64,000 nucleotides of DNA from Ruminococcus sp. (GCA_017534835.1 JAFXVT010000067.1:1-64000), one strand, 5' to 3'. Counted from the stretch's first letter, positions 23,414 to 33,244 are shown. Numbers and translations: made by a program. The notes: generated by a model from the letters alone, not told the origin.

Positions 23414-25012
23414 TCAGAGCTTGGTGAAACGGCGAATAGTACCGTCACCGGCTTTTCCGCAGAAAATAGCCTTCGGACGTGCCCATACGCTGCCATCTGT
23501 GAGTGACTTGTAAACAACGAGCTCTTCGTTGTTCTCGCTGTGACGGGCGATAGCGATGACCTCATATTCGTTGCCCTTGTAGTGGCGGTAATGAGCACCT
23601 ACGACTGCTTCAGTCTCGTCGTGGGGAGCTTCCTCGTGAGCAGGAGCAGCGTCCGGCTCGGTATTGACGATGTCATCAGATACGATTATCATAGATGTGA
23701 ACGGCTGGAGAGTGATATGAGCATTGCCGTTCTCGACATTGATCTGAGAAGCGCTCAGCACGTCCACGAGAGCCGGGAGGTGAGTGCCGAAGTTGAAGTC
23801 ATACGGATAATCTGCGAGGTTGAGCGCAACGTATACCGTCTGATCTCCCTGCACCTTCTTGAACAGGAGCTGCTGGTTCGTGATCTGGATACGTTCATAG
23901 CTGCCGGTCCTGAGAGCCGGATAAGCCTTATAGATGCGTCCGAGCTTTACGATGTGCTTGTAGAGCTCGGTGTTCTCGCGCTCCATATCGGCGAGGTGGA
24001 GACAGGGTCGGAGATTATCGTCGGAGTTGTTCTCCTTTCTGCCCTGTATGCCGTATTCACTTCCGTAGTAAATGGATGGGATACCGGGCATCGTGTATTC
24101 GAGGGTATAAATGAGCGGCAGGTAAGCCGGATTGTTGACAGTGCTTGCGAGGCGGTTCACATCGTGGTTATCGACGAAGTTGTAGAGGTTGATGTTCCTG
24201 TAGATACCGCCGTTTGCGCCGGACTGGCGATTGATAGAGTAGTCTATCTCGAAGTAGTTCTTGTCGTTGTGCGAGGAATAGAGTCCCTTGTAGCACTCGT
24301 AATTGGTAACGCTGTCGAGCATCTCGGGATTAGCCCAGCGGTTGTAATCGCCGTGGATTATCTCGCCCATCAGCCAGAAGTCGCGCTTTTTGCCCTTGCA
24401 GAAGCTGCGCATCCGCTTGAAGAAGTCAAAGTCGATGCAGTCGGCGGCGTCGAAGCGGATACCGTCGATACCGAAGGATTCTATCCAGTAGTTGACAGCG
24501 TCGATGATGTGGTCACACACGCCGACGTTGCGGAGATTGAGCTTTACGAGGTTATAGTGGCCGTTCCAGCCCTCGTACCAGAAGGGGTCGCCGCACGGGC
24601 TCTGACCGCCGAAATTGAGATTCTGGAACCAGTCGCAGTACCCGCTTCCCTGACCCTTTTCCTGAATGTCCACGAACTGTGGGAACTTTCTGCCTACGTG
24701 GTTGAAAACGCCGTCAAGGATGACTCTGATACCGTTCTCGTGGAGGCGGTCGCAGATGAAGCGGAATGAGTTGTTATCGCCGAGACGGCGGTCTATTTTC
24801 TTGTAGTCAACGGTGTCATAGCCGTGCTCTACGGACTCAAAGACCGGTCCGAAGTAGATAGCATCGACGTTCATCTCCTTGAAGTGTGGGATCCAGTCGA
24901 GCACCTTGTCGAGACGGAATGAGACCTCGTCGCTGAAGTCGTTGAATTTGGGGGCTCCGCAGAACCCGAGCGGATAGATGTGATAGATTATCGCGTTATC
25001 ATACCAGTTCAT
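23414..25012 (-). CDS. GH13 alpha-amylase fused to DUF1653
   Basis: A 532-residue cytoplasmic enzyme (no signal peptide) of the alpha-amylase family, expected to cleave or rearrange maltodextrins. Conserved regions: DGVFNHVGR, GIRFDAADC with nucleophile Asp188, GEIIHG with acid Glu217, and NFVDNHD with Asp284. A C-terminal beta domain ends near residue 450, then an acidic Ala/Glu/Pro linker leads to a DUF1653 domain (about residues 472-532: YRHYKGNEYEVIAIARHSEN...ELVVYKSL...VWARP). DUF1653 is usually a stand-alone protein of about 70 residues; fusion to an amylase is unusual. AAAGGAG precedes the ATG. It follows the HD gene by 45 bases and probably shares its transcript. Confidence 0.93.
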   Translation of the reverse strand: MNWYDNAIIYHIYPLGFCGAPKFNDFSDEVSFRLDKVLDWIPHFKEMNVDAIYFGPVFESVEHGYDTVDYKKIDRRLGDNNSFRFICDRLHENGIRVILDGVFNHVGRKFPQFVDIQEKGQGSGYCDWFQNLNFGGQSPCGDPFWYEGWNGHYNLVKLNLRNVGVCDHIIDAVNYWIESFGIDGIRFDAADCIDFDFFKRMRSFCKGKKRDFWLMGEIIHGDYNRWANPEMLDSVTNYECYKGLYSSHNDKNYFEIDYSINRQSGANGGIYRNINLYNFVDNHDVNRLASTVNNPAYLPLIYTLEYTMPGIPSIYYGSEYGIQGRKENNSDDNLRPCLHLADMERENTELYKHIVKLGRIYKAYPALRTGSYERIQITNQQLLFKKVQGDQTVYVALNLADYPYDFNFGTHLPALVDVLSASQINVENGNAHITLQPFTSMIIVSDDIVNTEPDAAPAHEEAPHDETEAVVGAHYRHYKGNEYEVIAIARHSENNEELVVYKSLTDGSVWARPKAIFCGKAGDGTIRRFTKL

Positions 25013-25057
25013 TGTCTTTATTCTCCTTTATATGTGTAATTTCTGTATATATTGCTA

Positions 25058-25660
25058 TTATTTGCTGCTTCCCTCGAGGAAGTAGGTAGCCTCCATATCA
25101 GCGACATGGAGGGCGAAGGCAAGCGGATACATCTCAAGAGCCTTGCCGATGGTGCCGCGCTCCTCGATACTTCCGTACGAGAAGCCCATATGCCAGCGAA
25201 TCGCGCAGGCCTCGTCCCTTGTAAGCCTGCCCTCGCCGAAGAGGTATCCGGAGATGATATAGACTGATTTTTCGCCGTGTCCGTAGGGGAGAGTATCGTT
25301 TATCGTATAAAACGGCACCTTTTCCCACTGACCCGTCTCGTCATTTTTCTTGTTTCGCATTTCAGTCGTGTAGAAGTTGACCTTGCAGATGTCGTGAAGA
25401 AGGGCAACGATAGCTATGCTCTCCTCGGAGAAATCCATTCCGTACATCTCCTTCACGCGCGGACGCGAGAGGTAATCCCTGAGGCAGTGGTATACATTGA
25501 GGCTGTGCTCAACGAGACCGCCCTCGTGAGAGCCGTGATAGCGGGTGCTGCTCGGAGCTGTGAAGAAGTCGCTCTTTTGCAGGAATTCGAGCAGCTTGTC
25601 AGCACCCTTGCGCTTGATATTTTCGTTATAGATAGAGATGAACTCTTCCTTTGGAGTCAA
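25058..25660 (-). CDS. HD-domain phosphohydrolase
   Basis: A 200-residue HD-superfamily protein: SHEGGLVEHSLNVY supplies the first His, LLHDICKVNFY the HD pair, and later WHMG and HVADMEA the remaining ligands. Likely cleaves a phosphoester; substrate unknown. Start choice: an ATG at 25723 lies only 5 bases after a good -10 box, at the predicted transcription start, so it has no ribosome site; the in-frame TTG at 25660 has GGAAGGAG 8 bases upstream and is preferred. The extra 21 residues of the longer form look unconserved. First gene of a probable two-gene operon with the amylase. Confidence 0.85.
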   Translation of the reverse strand: MTPKEEFISIYNENIKRKGADKLLEFLQKSDFFTAPSSTRYHGSHEGGLVEHSLNVYHCLRDYLSRPRVKEMYGMDFSEESIAIVALLHDICKVNFYTTEMRNKKNDETGQWEKVPFYTINDTLPYGHGEKSVYIISGYLFGEGRLTRDEACAIRWHMGFSYGSIEERGTIGKALEMYPLAFALHVADMEATYFLEGSSK

Positions 25661-25727
25661 GTCATTCGCTCCTTCCGTGGACTGCGGCGCGGACCGCAAA
25701 AATATATCCAGATAATTAACCATTTAT

Positions 25728-25756
25728 ATTATATCACAAATGATTATATATTTCAA
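25728..25756 (-). promoter_or_regulatory. Promoter of the HD/amylase operon
   Basis: TTGAAA (25756-25751) and TATAAT (25733-25728) on the minus strand, 17-base spacer. Transcription should start near 25721, which rules out normal initiation at the ATG at 25723. Confidence 0.85.
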
Positions 25757-25856
25757 GTGCTTTTTGGCAAAAACCTTCAAAAAAAACATCTGTGAAGTCG
25801 ATTTATAGTGAAATAAGACTATTTGGAGCGGAATACCGTATACACTTTTACGTAAT

Positions 25857-25900
25857 AAAAAACAGGTCACCGAGCCGTACCGATACAGCTTTGTGACCTG
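25857..25900 (-). terminator. Terminator of the hydrolase-tex-GIY-GNAT operon
   Basis: CAGGTCAC and GTGACCTG form an 8-bp stem around a 22-base loop on the minus strand, followed by six T. Confidence 0.8.
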
Positions 25901-25909
25901 CTACATTTA

Positions 25910-26650
25910 TTATATTTGTTTGGCTTCGATCTCCACCCATGTTGGCCTGAAACCGCAGCTTATCGCGATATTCCACGAATGGTAATTGGCGACGGCAGTC
26001 CCGTAGAAGGGGATGTCCCCGAGCTCTTCAATGCGGTTTTTCAGCAGAGTAACGAGGTATTTGCCGACTCCCTGCGAGCGGTGCTCCGGCATAACGTCGA
26101 TACCTATCTGCTGCCAGTGCGGAGCGTCCTCGGAGCAGCCAGCCATACCGATAATATCGTCTCCGTCGAAGGCGCACACCACTATCCTGTCCGGACGCTC
26201 CGGCTGGAACTTGGGACATATCGCGTTCGGAAAGCGTTTATCTCCGTAGAACCGGTGTATATCCTCGCCGGTGAACCATTTCACTGGAAAACCTGCCTGC
26301 GGCTCAGTGTGTCTGCACGGGAGGAACATATGGTGTGTCTGAGTAAGCGTGAAGCCGTATTTGCTGAGCTCACGCTCAATTTCGATGAGGCTGCGGAGCT
26401 CGAATACCCAGTGTCCTTTCACTCGCCCGAAAAGGTCGGTGAGGAACGGGTGCAGCTGTTCATCAGCAGTAACTACAGCATTTCCGCCGAGCGTGACCAT
26501 ACTGAAGAAATACTTGTCCGGCGAATACTGTCGTCTGCCCTCAAGGAGAGCCGGAACGGTCAGCACATTTTCGCTGCGCCGGAAGTCATCGGGTGAGCAG
26601 TTGTATTCGAGCGCGAGCAGCTTCAGCAGCTCGTCTGTGTAAGATGTCAT
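25910..26650 (-). CDS. GNAT N-acetyltransferase
   Basis: A 246-residue protein whose C-terminal half is a GNAT fold: IVVCAFDGDDIIGMAGC, then IGIDVMPEHRSQGVGKYLVTLLKNRI with the acetyl-CoA loop (RSQGVG), then NYHSWNIAISCGFRPTW. The N-terminal half has an added alpha/beta region found in some Clostridial acetyltransferases. Acceptor unknown. It is the last gene of the operon, starting 4 bases after the GIY-YIG stop, and precedes the terminator. Confidence 0.9.
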   Translation of the reverse strand: MTSYTDELLKLLALEYNCSPDDFRRSENVLTVPALLEGRRQYSPDKYFFSMVTLGGNAVVTADEQLHPFLTDLFGRVKGHWVFELRSLIEIERELSKYGFTLTQTHHMFLPCRHTEPQAGFPVKWFTGEDIHRFYGDKRFPNAICPKFQPERPDRIVVCAFDGDDIIGMAGCSEDAPHWQQIGIDVMPEHRSQGVGKYLVTLLKNRIEELGDIPFYGTAVANYHSWNIAISCGFRPTWVEIEAKQI

Positions 26651-26654
26651 ATCA

Positions 26655-26987
26655 TCACGTCCCTTGTTTCAGCTCAGCCGGAAGCTCTTCACGTTCACAG
26701 AGAGCCGCATATTCGCTTCCGAGCAGCTCTGCGAAAGCAGCATCATCGGCGATGATGCGCAGCTTCTGTTCGCGGCGGAGCTTTTTTATCGCGTATTCGA
26801 GCTTTGAAGCGGAGCTGCGGTCTGCACAGCTCCACAGAGCCTCCAGCGCCGCCGGAGGGTGAGAGTGTGTGAACTTAGCGCCGTTTGGTACCTCGCCCGA
26901 ATGCTCGCGGAAGCGGCGCACAGGGTCGGTCGTGATGCCGGTATACAGCGAGCCGTCCCTGCACCTGATGATGTAGACGAAGTACAT
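26655..26987 (-). CDS. GIY-YIG nuclease-domain protein
   Basis: A 110-residue UPF0213-type protein consisting of a GIY-YIG fold: YFVYIIRCRDGSLYTGITTDPVRRFREH (residues 2-29) with the two Tyr motifs and catalytic Arg, then KLEYAIKKLRREQK. Stand-alone members of this group have unclear roles, possibly in nucleic acid repair. Its ATG overlaps the stop of tex by one base (TAATG), showing translational coupling. Confidence 0.92.
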   Translation of the reverse strand: MYFVYIIRCRDGSLYTGITTDPVRRFREHSGEVPNGAKFTHSHPPAALEALWSCADRSSASKLEYAIKKLRREQKLRIIADDAAFAELLGSEYAALCEREELPAELKQGT

Positions 26988-29269
26988 TATTTCTGCTTTA
27001 TGCGGAATGCACTGTTGTGTATCCTGTTTGCGTCAAAGCCTCTCTTTTCACGCTTTTCACGGTTCTGACGCTGCTTTCTGTCAGCCTTCTGCTGCTTCTT
27101 CTCCTCCTCGTCATTGAGGCGCATCGTGAGTGAGATACGGTTGCGCTTGAGGTCAACGTCTAGCACGCGCACCTTAACTACCTCGCCGACCTTTACAGCC
27201 TCGAGGGGGTGCTTGATGAACTTGCTGCACATCTGCGAGATGTGAACGAGACCGTCCTCGTGAACACCGATGTCAACGAAAGCGCCGAAGTCGATGATAT
27301 TGCGGACAGTTCCGACGAGCTCCATACCGGGCTTGAGGTCCTTGATGTCCATAACATCGCCGCTTCTGAGGAGGGGCGGCGGAAGCTCGTCACGGAGGTC
27401 ACGGCCGGGCTTTTTGAGCTCGGAGATAATATCTGTAAGCGTAGGAACGCCGATGCCGAGCTTCTCGCTTATCTTGTCGAGTCCCTCGCTCTCAGCCTTT
27501 TCGGAGATGCCTGCTGCACCGCCGTTTGAAATGTCGGCGAGAGTGAATCCGCACTCAGTGAGCAGCGACGCAGCAGCCGCATAGCTCTCGGGGTGAACTG
27601 AGGTGTTGTCGAGAGGGTTCTTGCCGTCGCGTACTCTCAGGAAGCCTGCGCACTGCTCGAAAGCCTTCTTGCCGAGCTTCGGGACCTTGAGGAGCTCCTT
27701 GCGGTCAGTGAATCTGCCGTTCTCCTCGCGGTAGGTGACGATGTTCTTCGCAACCGAAGCGTTGATCCCTGAAATGTATGAGAGGAGCGAATGTGAAGCT
27801 GTGTTGAGGTCGACACCGACCGAGTTTACGCAGTCCTCAACGACGCCGGAGAGCGCCTCGCTCATTCTTGCCTGCGGCATATCGTGCTGATACTGACCAA
27901 CACCGATAGCCTTCGGGTCTATCTTTACGAGCTCTGCGAGAGGGTCCTGAAGGCGGCGTGCGATCGAGATAGCGCCTCTGATGGAAACATCATATTCGGG
28001 GAATTCCTCAGCCGCGACCTTTGAAGCCGAGTAAACGGAAGCACCTGCCTCGCTTACTACCATATAGCTGACTCCGCCGGGGAGCTCCTTGAGAATGTCG
28101 GCAACGAAGCTCTCTGTCTCGCGGGAAGCGGTGCCGTTGCCGATAGAGATAACGTTTACGCCGTATTTTTCGATAAAGCGCTTGACTATCTTCTTCGCCT
28201 CCTCGACTCTTGCAGCGGAAGCGGACTCTCTTACGGGATAGATGATAGCGTGGTCGAGCACCTTTCCTGTAGCGTCGATGACAGCGGTCTTGCAGCCGTG
28301 AGCGTAGCCGGGGTCGAGACCGAGGATGATGCTGTCCTTCATAGGCGGCTGCATAAGCATCTGTCTGAGGTTTGAAGCGAATACCTTGATGGATTCCTCG
28401 GCAGCAGCAGCTGTCATATCTGAGCGGATCTCGCGCTCGATAGAGGGGAAGATAAGGCGCTTGTAGCTGTCGGCAGCAGCGTCGCGGACGAGCTCTCCGC
28501 AGGCATTGTTTGCCTTGACGTACTTGCCGAAGATAACGTCTGTAGCGAGAGCCTCATCGAGGGTCACGCTGACCTTGAGCTTGCCCTCCTTCTCACCTCT
28601 GTCGAGAGCGAGAACGCGGTGATTAGCAACCTTCGGTACGGGCTCGCTGTAATCGTAGTAGTTCATATAAACGGTCTCCTCCTCGGGGTCTGCTGCCTTG
28701 GAGACCATTTCGCCCTTTTCACCTGCAAGGGCACGGAGCTTCTTTCTGATGTCGGCATCGTCGGAGATGTCCTCGGCGATGATGTCCATAGCTCCCTGTA
28801 TAGCAGCCTGAGCGTCTGCGACCTCCTTTTCCTCGCTGATGAAGCTCTCGGCTTCCTTCTGAGGGTCGGTGGAGCTGTCCTGAGCGAGTATGAGCTCGGC
28901 GAGCGGCTCAAGTCCTTTTTCGCGTGCGATGCTCGCGCGTGTTCTTCTCTTGGGCTTGAAGGGACGGTAGATGTCCTCGACCTCAACGAGAGTCATAGCA
29001 GCGCTTATCGCAGCCTCTATCTCGGGAGTCATCTTCTCCTGCTCGGTGATGGAATTTGCTACCTCCTCCTTGCGCTTTTCGAGGTTGCGCAGGTACATCA
29101 GCCTGTCGTAGAGCTCACGGAGTATCTGGTCATCGAGCGAGCCGGTGAGCTCCTTGCGGTAACGTGCGATAAAGGGGATAGTCTTGTCGTCGTCGATGAG
29201 TGCGACTGTGTTGTCGACCTGTTCCTGACGGAGAGAGAATTCCTTTGCGAGAGTCTTGTTAATATCCAT
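26987..29269 (-). CDS. tex: Tex-family RNA-binding transcription accessory protein
   Basis: A 760-residue S1-domain protein of the Tex/YqgF-like family, which binds nucleic acid and affects transcription and stress tolerance. Seen: N-terminal helical domain with IPFIARYRKELTG, the YqgF-like domain (ILGLDPGYAHGCKTAVID), helix-hairpin-helix segments (LNTASHSLLSYISGI, LLKVPKLGKKAFEQCAGFLRV) and a C-terminal S1 domain (about residues 650-725, GTVRNIIDFGAFVDIGVHEDGLVH). A Lys/Arg-rich tail follows. Normal length. Lies 13 bases after the alpha/beta hydrolase gene in the same operon. Confidence 0.96.
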   Translation of the reverse strand: MDINKTLAKEFSLRQEQVDNTVALIDDDKTIPFIARYRKELTGSLDDQILRELYDRLMYLRNLEKRKEEVANSITEQEKMTPEIEAAISAAMTLVEVEDIYRPFKPKRRTRASIAREKGLEPLAELILAQDSSTDPQKEAESFISEEKEVADAQAAIQGAMDIIAEDISDDADIRKKLRALAGEKGEMVSKAADPEEETVYMNYYDYSEPVPKVANHRVLALDRGEKEGKLKVSVTLDEALATDVIFGKYVKANNACGELVRDAAADSYKRLIFPSIEREIRSDMTAAAAEESIKVFASNLRQMLMQPPMKDSIILGLDPGYAHGCKTAVIDATGKVLDHAIIYPVRESASAARVEEAKKIVKRFIEKYGVNVISIGNGTASRETESFVADILKELPGGVSYMVVSEAGASVYSASKVAAEEFPEYDVSIRGAISIARRLQDPLAELVKIDPKAIGVGQYQHDMPQARMSEALSGVVEDCVNSVGVDLNTASHSLLSYISGINASVAKNIVTYREENGRFTDRKELLKVPKLGKKAFEQCAGFLRVRDGKNPLDNTSVHPESYAAAASLLTECGFTLADISNGGAAGISEKAESEGLDKISEKLGIGVPTLTDIISELKKPGRDLRDELPPPLLRSGDVMDIKDLKPGMELVGTVRNIIDFGAFVDIGVHEDGLVHISQMCSKFIKHPLEAVKVGEVVKVRVLDVDLKRNRISLTMRLNDEEEKKQQKADRKQRQNREKREKRGFDANRIHNSAFRIKQK

Positions 29270-29282
29270 TTTCTTATCCTTT

Positions 29283-30458
29283 CTATTCTGTATCCTTAGC
29301 CGAAGCAGCTGCTTCCTCGGCAGCCCTTACAGACTCAAGTATCTCAAAAACGTCAGCCTCGGAAACATGAGGCTTTTCGGGAGCGGCAGCCTGCGCAGGA
29401 GCTTCCTGCACGGGAGCTGTCTCCTCAACGGGGGTGAAGGTCTCGGGGACACCGAGCAGCTCTACAGCCTCGGCAGCCTCTTCCTCGGCGACTGTGCTCA
29501 CCGCGGAGTCGGAGCGGATTATATCGTCCTTTCTGTCGAGCCATGAATAGAGCGTCTTTGCGATGTCCTTGTAGACGTTCATATTGTTCTTCTCATTGAG
29601 TATCTCGTGGCGCATACCGTCGAAGAGGCGGTGAGAAACGCTCTCATATCCGACCTTGTCGAGCAGCCTTATCGCCTTTATGAATTTTCTTTCCGAGAGC
29701 ATACACGGGTCATCGCGTCCGGAGAGGAAGCGTATCGGGAGATTCGGGTTCGATACGTTCCAGCCCTGCTTGCTGTAGGTCTCCTTCAGGAGCCGGACTA
29801 TGCACTGATAGCCGTTCAGAGTGTACTTGAAATTGCAGAGAGGGTCGGCTGCGAAAGCCTCGACAGCCTCCCTGCGGCTGTTTCGCCACGCAAACTTTGC
29901 TGAGCCGAAATTCTTGTTGAGTGTCTCCTCACGGACGTCGCATACGAGGTCGCTTATGTATCGGCTGCCGCGCTTCTGCGAGACCTCCGAGGAGATGTTC
30001 CTGATGTAACGCGAAAAACGGCTGAAGCACGGGCATCCGAGGATGATCACGCCGTTCAGGTCGTCGTCGTGCTCCTTGAGCATACATCTCACGCCGAGCG
30101 AGCCGAGCCCCTCGCCGATGATGAAGTAAGGCGGCTCCGGATAGGCGGAGCGTACAGCTTTTTTCAGCTGTACGATGTCGCTGACGAAGCCTTCGTCGCC
30201 GTTGCGGTACATAAATCCGAGGTCCTCGGGAGCGGCGATGCTCTGTCCGTGACCGCGGTTATCGTGTATGACAGTTATGAATCCCTCGGAAGCGAGGTAG
30301 TCCATAAAGTCGAAATAGCGTTCCTTGTGCTCGTTCATACCGTGAACTATCTGAACGATACCGTTGATATTACCTTCGGGTCTTGCGATGAATGCAGAGA
30401 CGGACAAGCCGTCGAATTCGGATGTGAATTCAAATTGTCGTGTAGCAGCATTCAGCAT
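29283..30458 (-). CDS. Alpha/beta hydrolase, lysophospholipase-like, nucleophile lost
   Basis: A 391-residue protein. Residues 1 to about 300 form a Hydrolase_4 (monoacylglycerol lipase-like) fold: VQIVHGMNEHKERY, VIHDNRGHGQS, acid FLSGRDDPC and the final His in DGMRHEIL are all present. At the nucleophile elbow, where GHSMGS-type sequence is expected, it reads GEGLGS: Ser is replaced by Gly, so classical catalysis looks impossible. The C-terminal 90 residues are an Ala/Glu/Pro-rich tail. Start: GGAGGT fits the ATG at 30458 better than the one at 30464. First gene of the tex operon. Confidence 0.87.
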   Translation of the reverse strand: MLNAATRQFEFTSEFDGLSVSAFIARPEGNINGIVQIVHGMNEHKERYFDFMDYLASEGFITVIHDNRGHGQSIAAPEDLGFMYRNGDEGFVSDIVQLKKAVRSAYPEPPYFIIGEGLGSLGVRCMLKEHDDDLNGVIILGCPCFSRFSRYIRNISSEVSQKRGSRYISDLVCDVREETLNKNFGSAKFAWRNSRREAVEAFAADPLCNFKYTLNGYQCIVRLLKETYSKQGWNVSNPNLPIRFLSGRDDPCMLSERKFIKAIRLLDKVGYESVSHRLFDGMRHEILNEKNNMNVYKDIAKTLYSWLDRKDDIIRSDSAVSTVAEEEAAEAVELLGVPETFTPVEETAPVQEAPAQAAAPEKPHVSEADVFEILESVRAAEEAAASAKDTE

Positions 30459-30494
30459 ATCCATACCTCCTGTTATAGGGATAATAACAATCCT

Positions 30495-30523
30495 ATTCTA
30501 CCACATTTCCGGAAAAAAATCAA
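30495..30523 (-). promoter_or_regulatory. Promoter of the hydrolase-tex operon
   Basis: TTGATT (30523-30518) and TAGAAT (30500-30495) on the minus strand, 17-base spacer. Confidence 0.75.
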
Positions 30524-30589
30524 TACTATTGCCATATAAATCCACAAATATACCTTAGAACAGGCATATCACAGACATTTGCGGAAGTG

Positions 30590-30618
30590 TTGATTTTTGG
30601 GTGAGGATGTGGTATAAT
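30590..30618 (+). promoter_or_regulatory. Promoter of copA
   Basis: TTGATT (30590-30595) and TATAAT (30613-30618), 17-base spacer. No CopY or CsoR box was recognised by eye. Confidence 0.8.
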
Positions 30619-30650
30619 ATATTTGCAGAAACTAACAAAGGAGCTTTCCT

Positions 30651-33173
30651 ATGGAACAATATAACGTAACGGGAATGAGCTGTGCAGCGTGCAGCGCCCG
30701 TGTTGAAAAGGCGGTCGGGAACGTGCCGGGCGTGACATCGTGTGCTGTCAGCCTGCTCACGAATTCTATGGGCGTTGAGGGTACTGCTTCGCCGGAAGCG
30801 ATCATCTCTGCGGTCGAGCAGGCAGGTTACGGCGCATCGCTCAGGGGCGCAGCAAAAAAGCAGTCTGACGAGGACGTCCTCGCCGACAAGGAGACCCCGG
30901 CGCTCGTCCGCAGACTTGCCGCATCGCTCGTTTTCCTTCTGATACTGATGTATTTCTCAATGGGGCATTCAATGCTCGGAGCGCCGCTGCCTTCCTTCTT
31001 TGAGGGAGATCATACGGCAGTCGGGCTCGTGCAGATGATACTCTCTGCTGTTGTACTTGTCATAAATCAGCGCTTCTTCATCAGCGGCACACGCGCTGTG
31101 CTGCACCGCTCGCCGAATATGGACACCCTCGTAGCGATGGGCTCGGGAGTTTCGTTCATATGGAGCACCGTCGTGTTATTTATGATGACACGCGCTCAGG
31201 CGGACGGCGACTCCGCACGCGCACACGAGCTGATGATGGGGCTGTATTTCGAGTCAGCGGCGATGATACTGACGCTCATAACTGTCGGGAAGCTGCTCGA
31301 GGCTAAATCGAAGGGAAGGACCACCGACGCCCTGAAGTCTCTCATAAAGCTCGCGCCCAAAACTGCTACTGTCATTCGTGACGGCAGGGAGGTCACAGTG
31401 CCGGCGGAGGACGTGAAAAAAGGCGATATATTCACGGTCCGCCCCGGCGAGAGCATACCCGTCGACGGGATCGTGACCGAGGGCAGCAGCGCCGTGAACG
31501 AAGCCTCTCTCACCGGCGAGAGCATACCGGTCGACAAGACTGTGGGCGATACTGTAAGTGCCGCGACCGTGAACCAGTCCGGCTTCATAAAGTGTGAGGC
31601 GCTGCGTGTAGGCGATGATACGGCGCTCTCGCAGATAATAAAAATGGTCAGCGATGCGGCTGCAACAAAGGCACCGATAGCCAAAACAGCTGACAAGGTT
31701 TCGGGGATATTCGTGCCTGCGGTCATCGCTGTCGCGGTCGTGACGGTCGTGATATGGCTGCTCGTCGGACAGACCTTCGGCTATGCGCTTGCAAGGGGAA
31801 TATCGGTGCTCGTCATCAGCTGTCCGTGTGCGCTGGGACTTGCAACGCCTGTCGCGATAATGGTCGCAAACGGCATAGGAGCGCGCGGAGGCATACTCTT
31901 CAAGACAGCGGAAGCACTCGAAACTGTCGGAAAAGCGCAGATAGCCGCCCTCGACAAGACCGGCACGATAACTAAGGGCGAGCCTGTCGTGACGGACATC
32001 ATACCTGCCGGAGATACAGACGAAAGCGAGCTCCTGCGAGCTGCCTGCTCGCTTGAAAGGCTGAGCGAGCACCCTCTCGCGAGGGCGGTGACAGCTCTTG
32101 CGGATGAGCGCGGCTGCGAGCCGAGCGAGGTGACGGACTTCTCAGCTATTCCCGGAAACGGACTGCGCGGAAATGTCAGCGGAGCTGTCCTGACCGGCGG
32201 AAGTATGAGCTATATCAGCTCTGCGGCGGAGGTGAGCAGCGAGATGCTTGCGGCTGCTGATGAGCTCGCAGGGCAGGGGAAGACTCCGCTCCTCTTTGCG
32301 AGAGACGGCAGACTTCTCGGGATCATCGCTGTTGCGGACGTGATAAAGCCCGACAGTGCAGAGGCTGTCCGCGAGCTTCAGGGTATGGGGATAAAGGTCA
32401 TTATGCTGACCGGCGACAATGAAAAAACTGCTCAGTCTGTCGGCAGACAGGCAGGCGTGGACAAGGTCATCGCAGGCGTCCTCCCGGACGGTAAGGAGTC
32501 TGTGATACGCAGCCTTCAGAAGCAGGGCAGGACGATAATGGTCGGCGACGGTATCAACGATGCTCCGGCGCTTACACGTGCTGATTCGGGCATCGCTATC
32601 GGTGCAGGTACGGACGTAGCAGTCGATGCGGCAGACGTTGTGCTGATGCGGAGCACACTCGCGGACGTCCCGGCAGCTGTCCGGCTGAGCCGCGCTGCAC
32701 TGCGGAATATCCGTCAGAACCTCTTCTGGGCATTTTTCTACAACGTTATCGGTATACCTCTCGCTGCCGGAGCGTATGCGGCACTTTTCGGCTGGGAGCT
32801 CGAACCGATGTACGGTGCGGCGGCGATGAGCCTTTCGAGCTTTTTCGTGGTGACGAATGCGCTGCGGCTGAACCTTATAGATATACGCTCAGCAAAGCAC
32901 GATAAGAGGCTGAAAAACGAGGTCGCTCTCGCTGAGCCCGAGTCCTCAACGGAAGCCGACCTGACAGTCCGTATCGACGGTATGATGTGCGGACACTGCG
33001 AAGCACGCGTCAAGAAGGCTCTCGAAGAGCTGAGCTTCGTCAGCGAGGCTTATCCGGACTTCAGAGCCGGTACGGCAAAGCTGATACTGAGCGGCGAAGC
33101 GGACGAAAAACTGCTGAAAAAAGCCATTGCCGAAGCCGGCTATAAATTCAGGGGTGCCGGTTATAAAAAATAA
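30651..33173 (+). CDS. copA: Cu+-exporting P1B-type ATPase
   Basis: An 840-residue copper exporter of the cell membrane. N-terminal heavy-metal domain with GMSCAAC (Cys11, Cys14), eight membrane helices, [14 protein letters not shown] (Cys391, Cys393), phosphorylated DKTGT (Asp435), [22 protein letters not shown], and the final-helix NALRLN and [12 protein letters not shown] pattern of Cu pumps. A second heavy-metal domain sits at the C-terminus (GMMCGHC, Cys780/Cys783), an arrangement less common than N-terminal domains only. No copper chaperone or repressor gene is adjacent. AAGGAG precedes the ATG. Confidence 0.96.
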   Translation: MEQYNVTGMSCAACSARVEKAVGNVPGVTSCAVSLLTNSMGVEGTASPEAIISAVEQAGYGASLRGAAKKQSDEDVLADKETPALVRRLAASLVFLLILMYFSMGHSMLGAPLPSFFEGDHTAVGLVQMILSAVVLVINQRFFISGTRAVLHRSPNMDTLVAMGSGVSFIWSTVVLFMMTRAQADGDSARAHELMMGLYFESAAMILTLITVGKLLEAKSKGRTTDALKSLIKLAPKTATVIRDGREVTVPAEDVKKGDIFTVRPGESIPVDGIVTEGSSAVNEASLTGESIPVDKTVGDTVSAATVNQSGFIKCEALRVGDDTALSQIIKMVSDAAATKAPIAKTADKVSGIFVPAVIAVAVVTVVIWLLVGQTFGYALARGISVLVISCPCALGLATPVAIMVANGIGARGGILFKTAEALETVGKAQIAALDKTGTITKGEPVVTDIIPAGDTDESELLRAACSLERLSEHPLARAVTALADERGCEPSEVTDFSAIPGNGLRGNVSGAVLTGGSMSYISSAAEVSSEMLAAADELAGQGKTPLLFARDGRLLGIIAVADVIKPDSAEAVRELQGMGIKVIMLTGDNEKTAQSVGRQAGVDKVIAGVLPDGKESVIRSLQKQGRTIMVGDGINDAPALTRADSGIAIGAGTDVAVDAADVVLMRSTLADVPAAVRLSRAALRNIRQNLFWAFFYNVIGIPLAAGAYAALFGWELEPMYGAAAMSLSSFFVVTNALRLNLIDIRSAKHDKRLKNEVALAEPESSTEADLTVRIDGMMCGHCEARVKKALEELSFVSEAYPDFRAGTAKLILSGEADEKLLKKAIAEAGYKFRGAGYKK

Positions 33174-33200
33174 ATATGTCACCGTTGTTCACGAATGTGG

Positions 33201-33229
33201 TTGACAAACTCCCTCCGATGTGCTATACT
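33201..33229 (+). promoter_or_regulatory. Promoter of bioY
   Basis: TTGACA (33201-33206) and TATACT (33224-33229), 17-base spacer. Confidence 0.88.
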
Positions 33230-33244
33230 AACAGCATCGGAGGG
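33211..33244 (+). promoter_or_regulatory. Palindrome across the bioY promoter
   Basis: CCCTCCGATG (33211-33220) and CATCGGAGGG (33235-33244) form a 10-bp inverted repeat with a 14-base gap that spans the -10 box. The right arm includes the ribosome site GGAGGG. Because the left arm lies before the transcription start, it can act only as a DNA operator. It does not match the classic BirA site. Confidence 0.6.

Noticed and set aside
23540..24769. 409-codon open frame antisense to the amylase
   Set aside because: No start signals, and it is opposite all catalytic motifs of a real GH13 enzyme.
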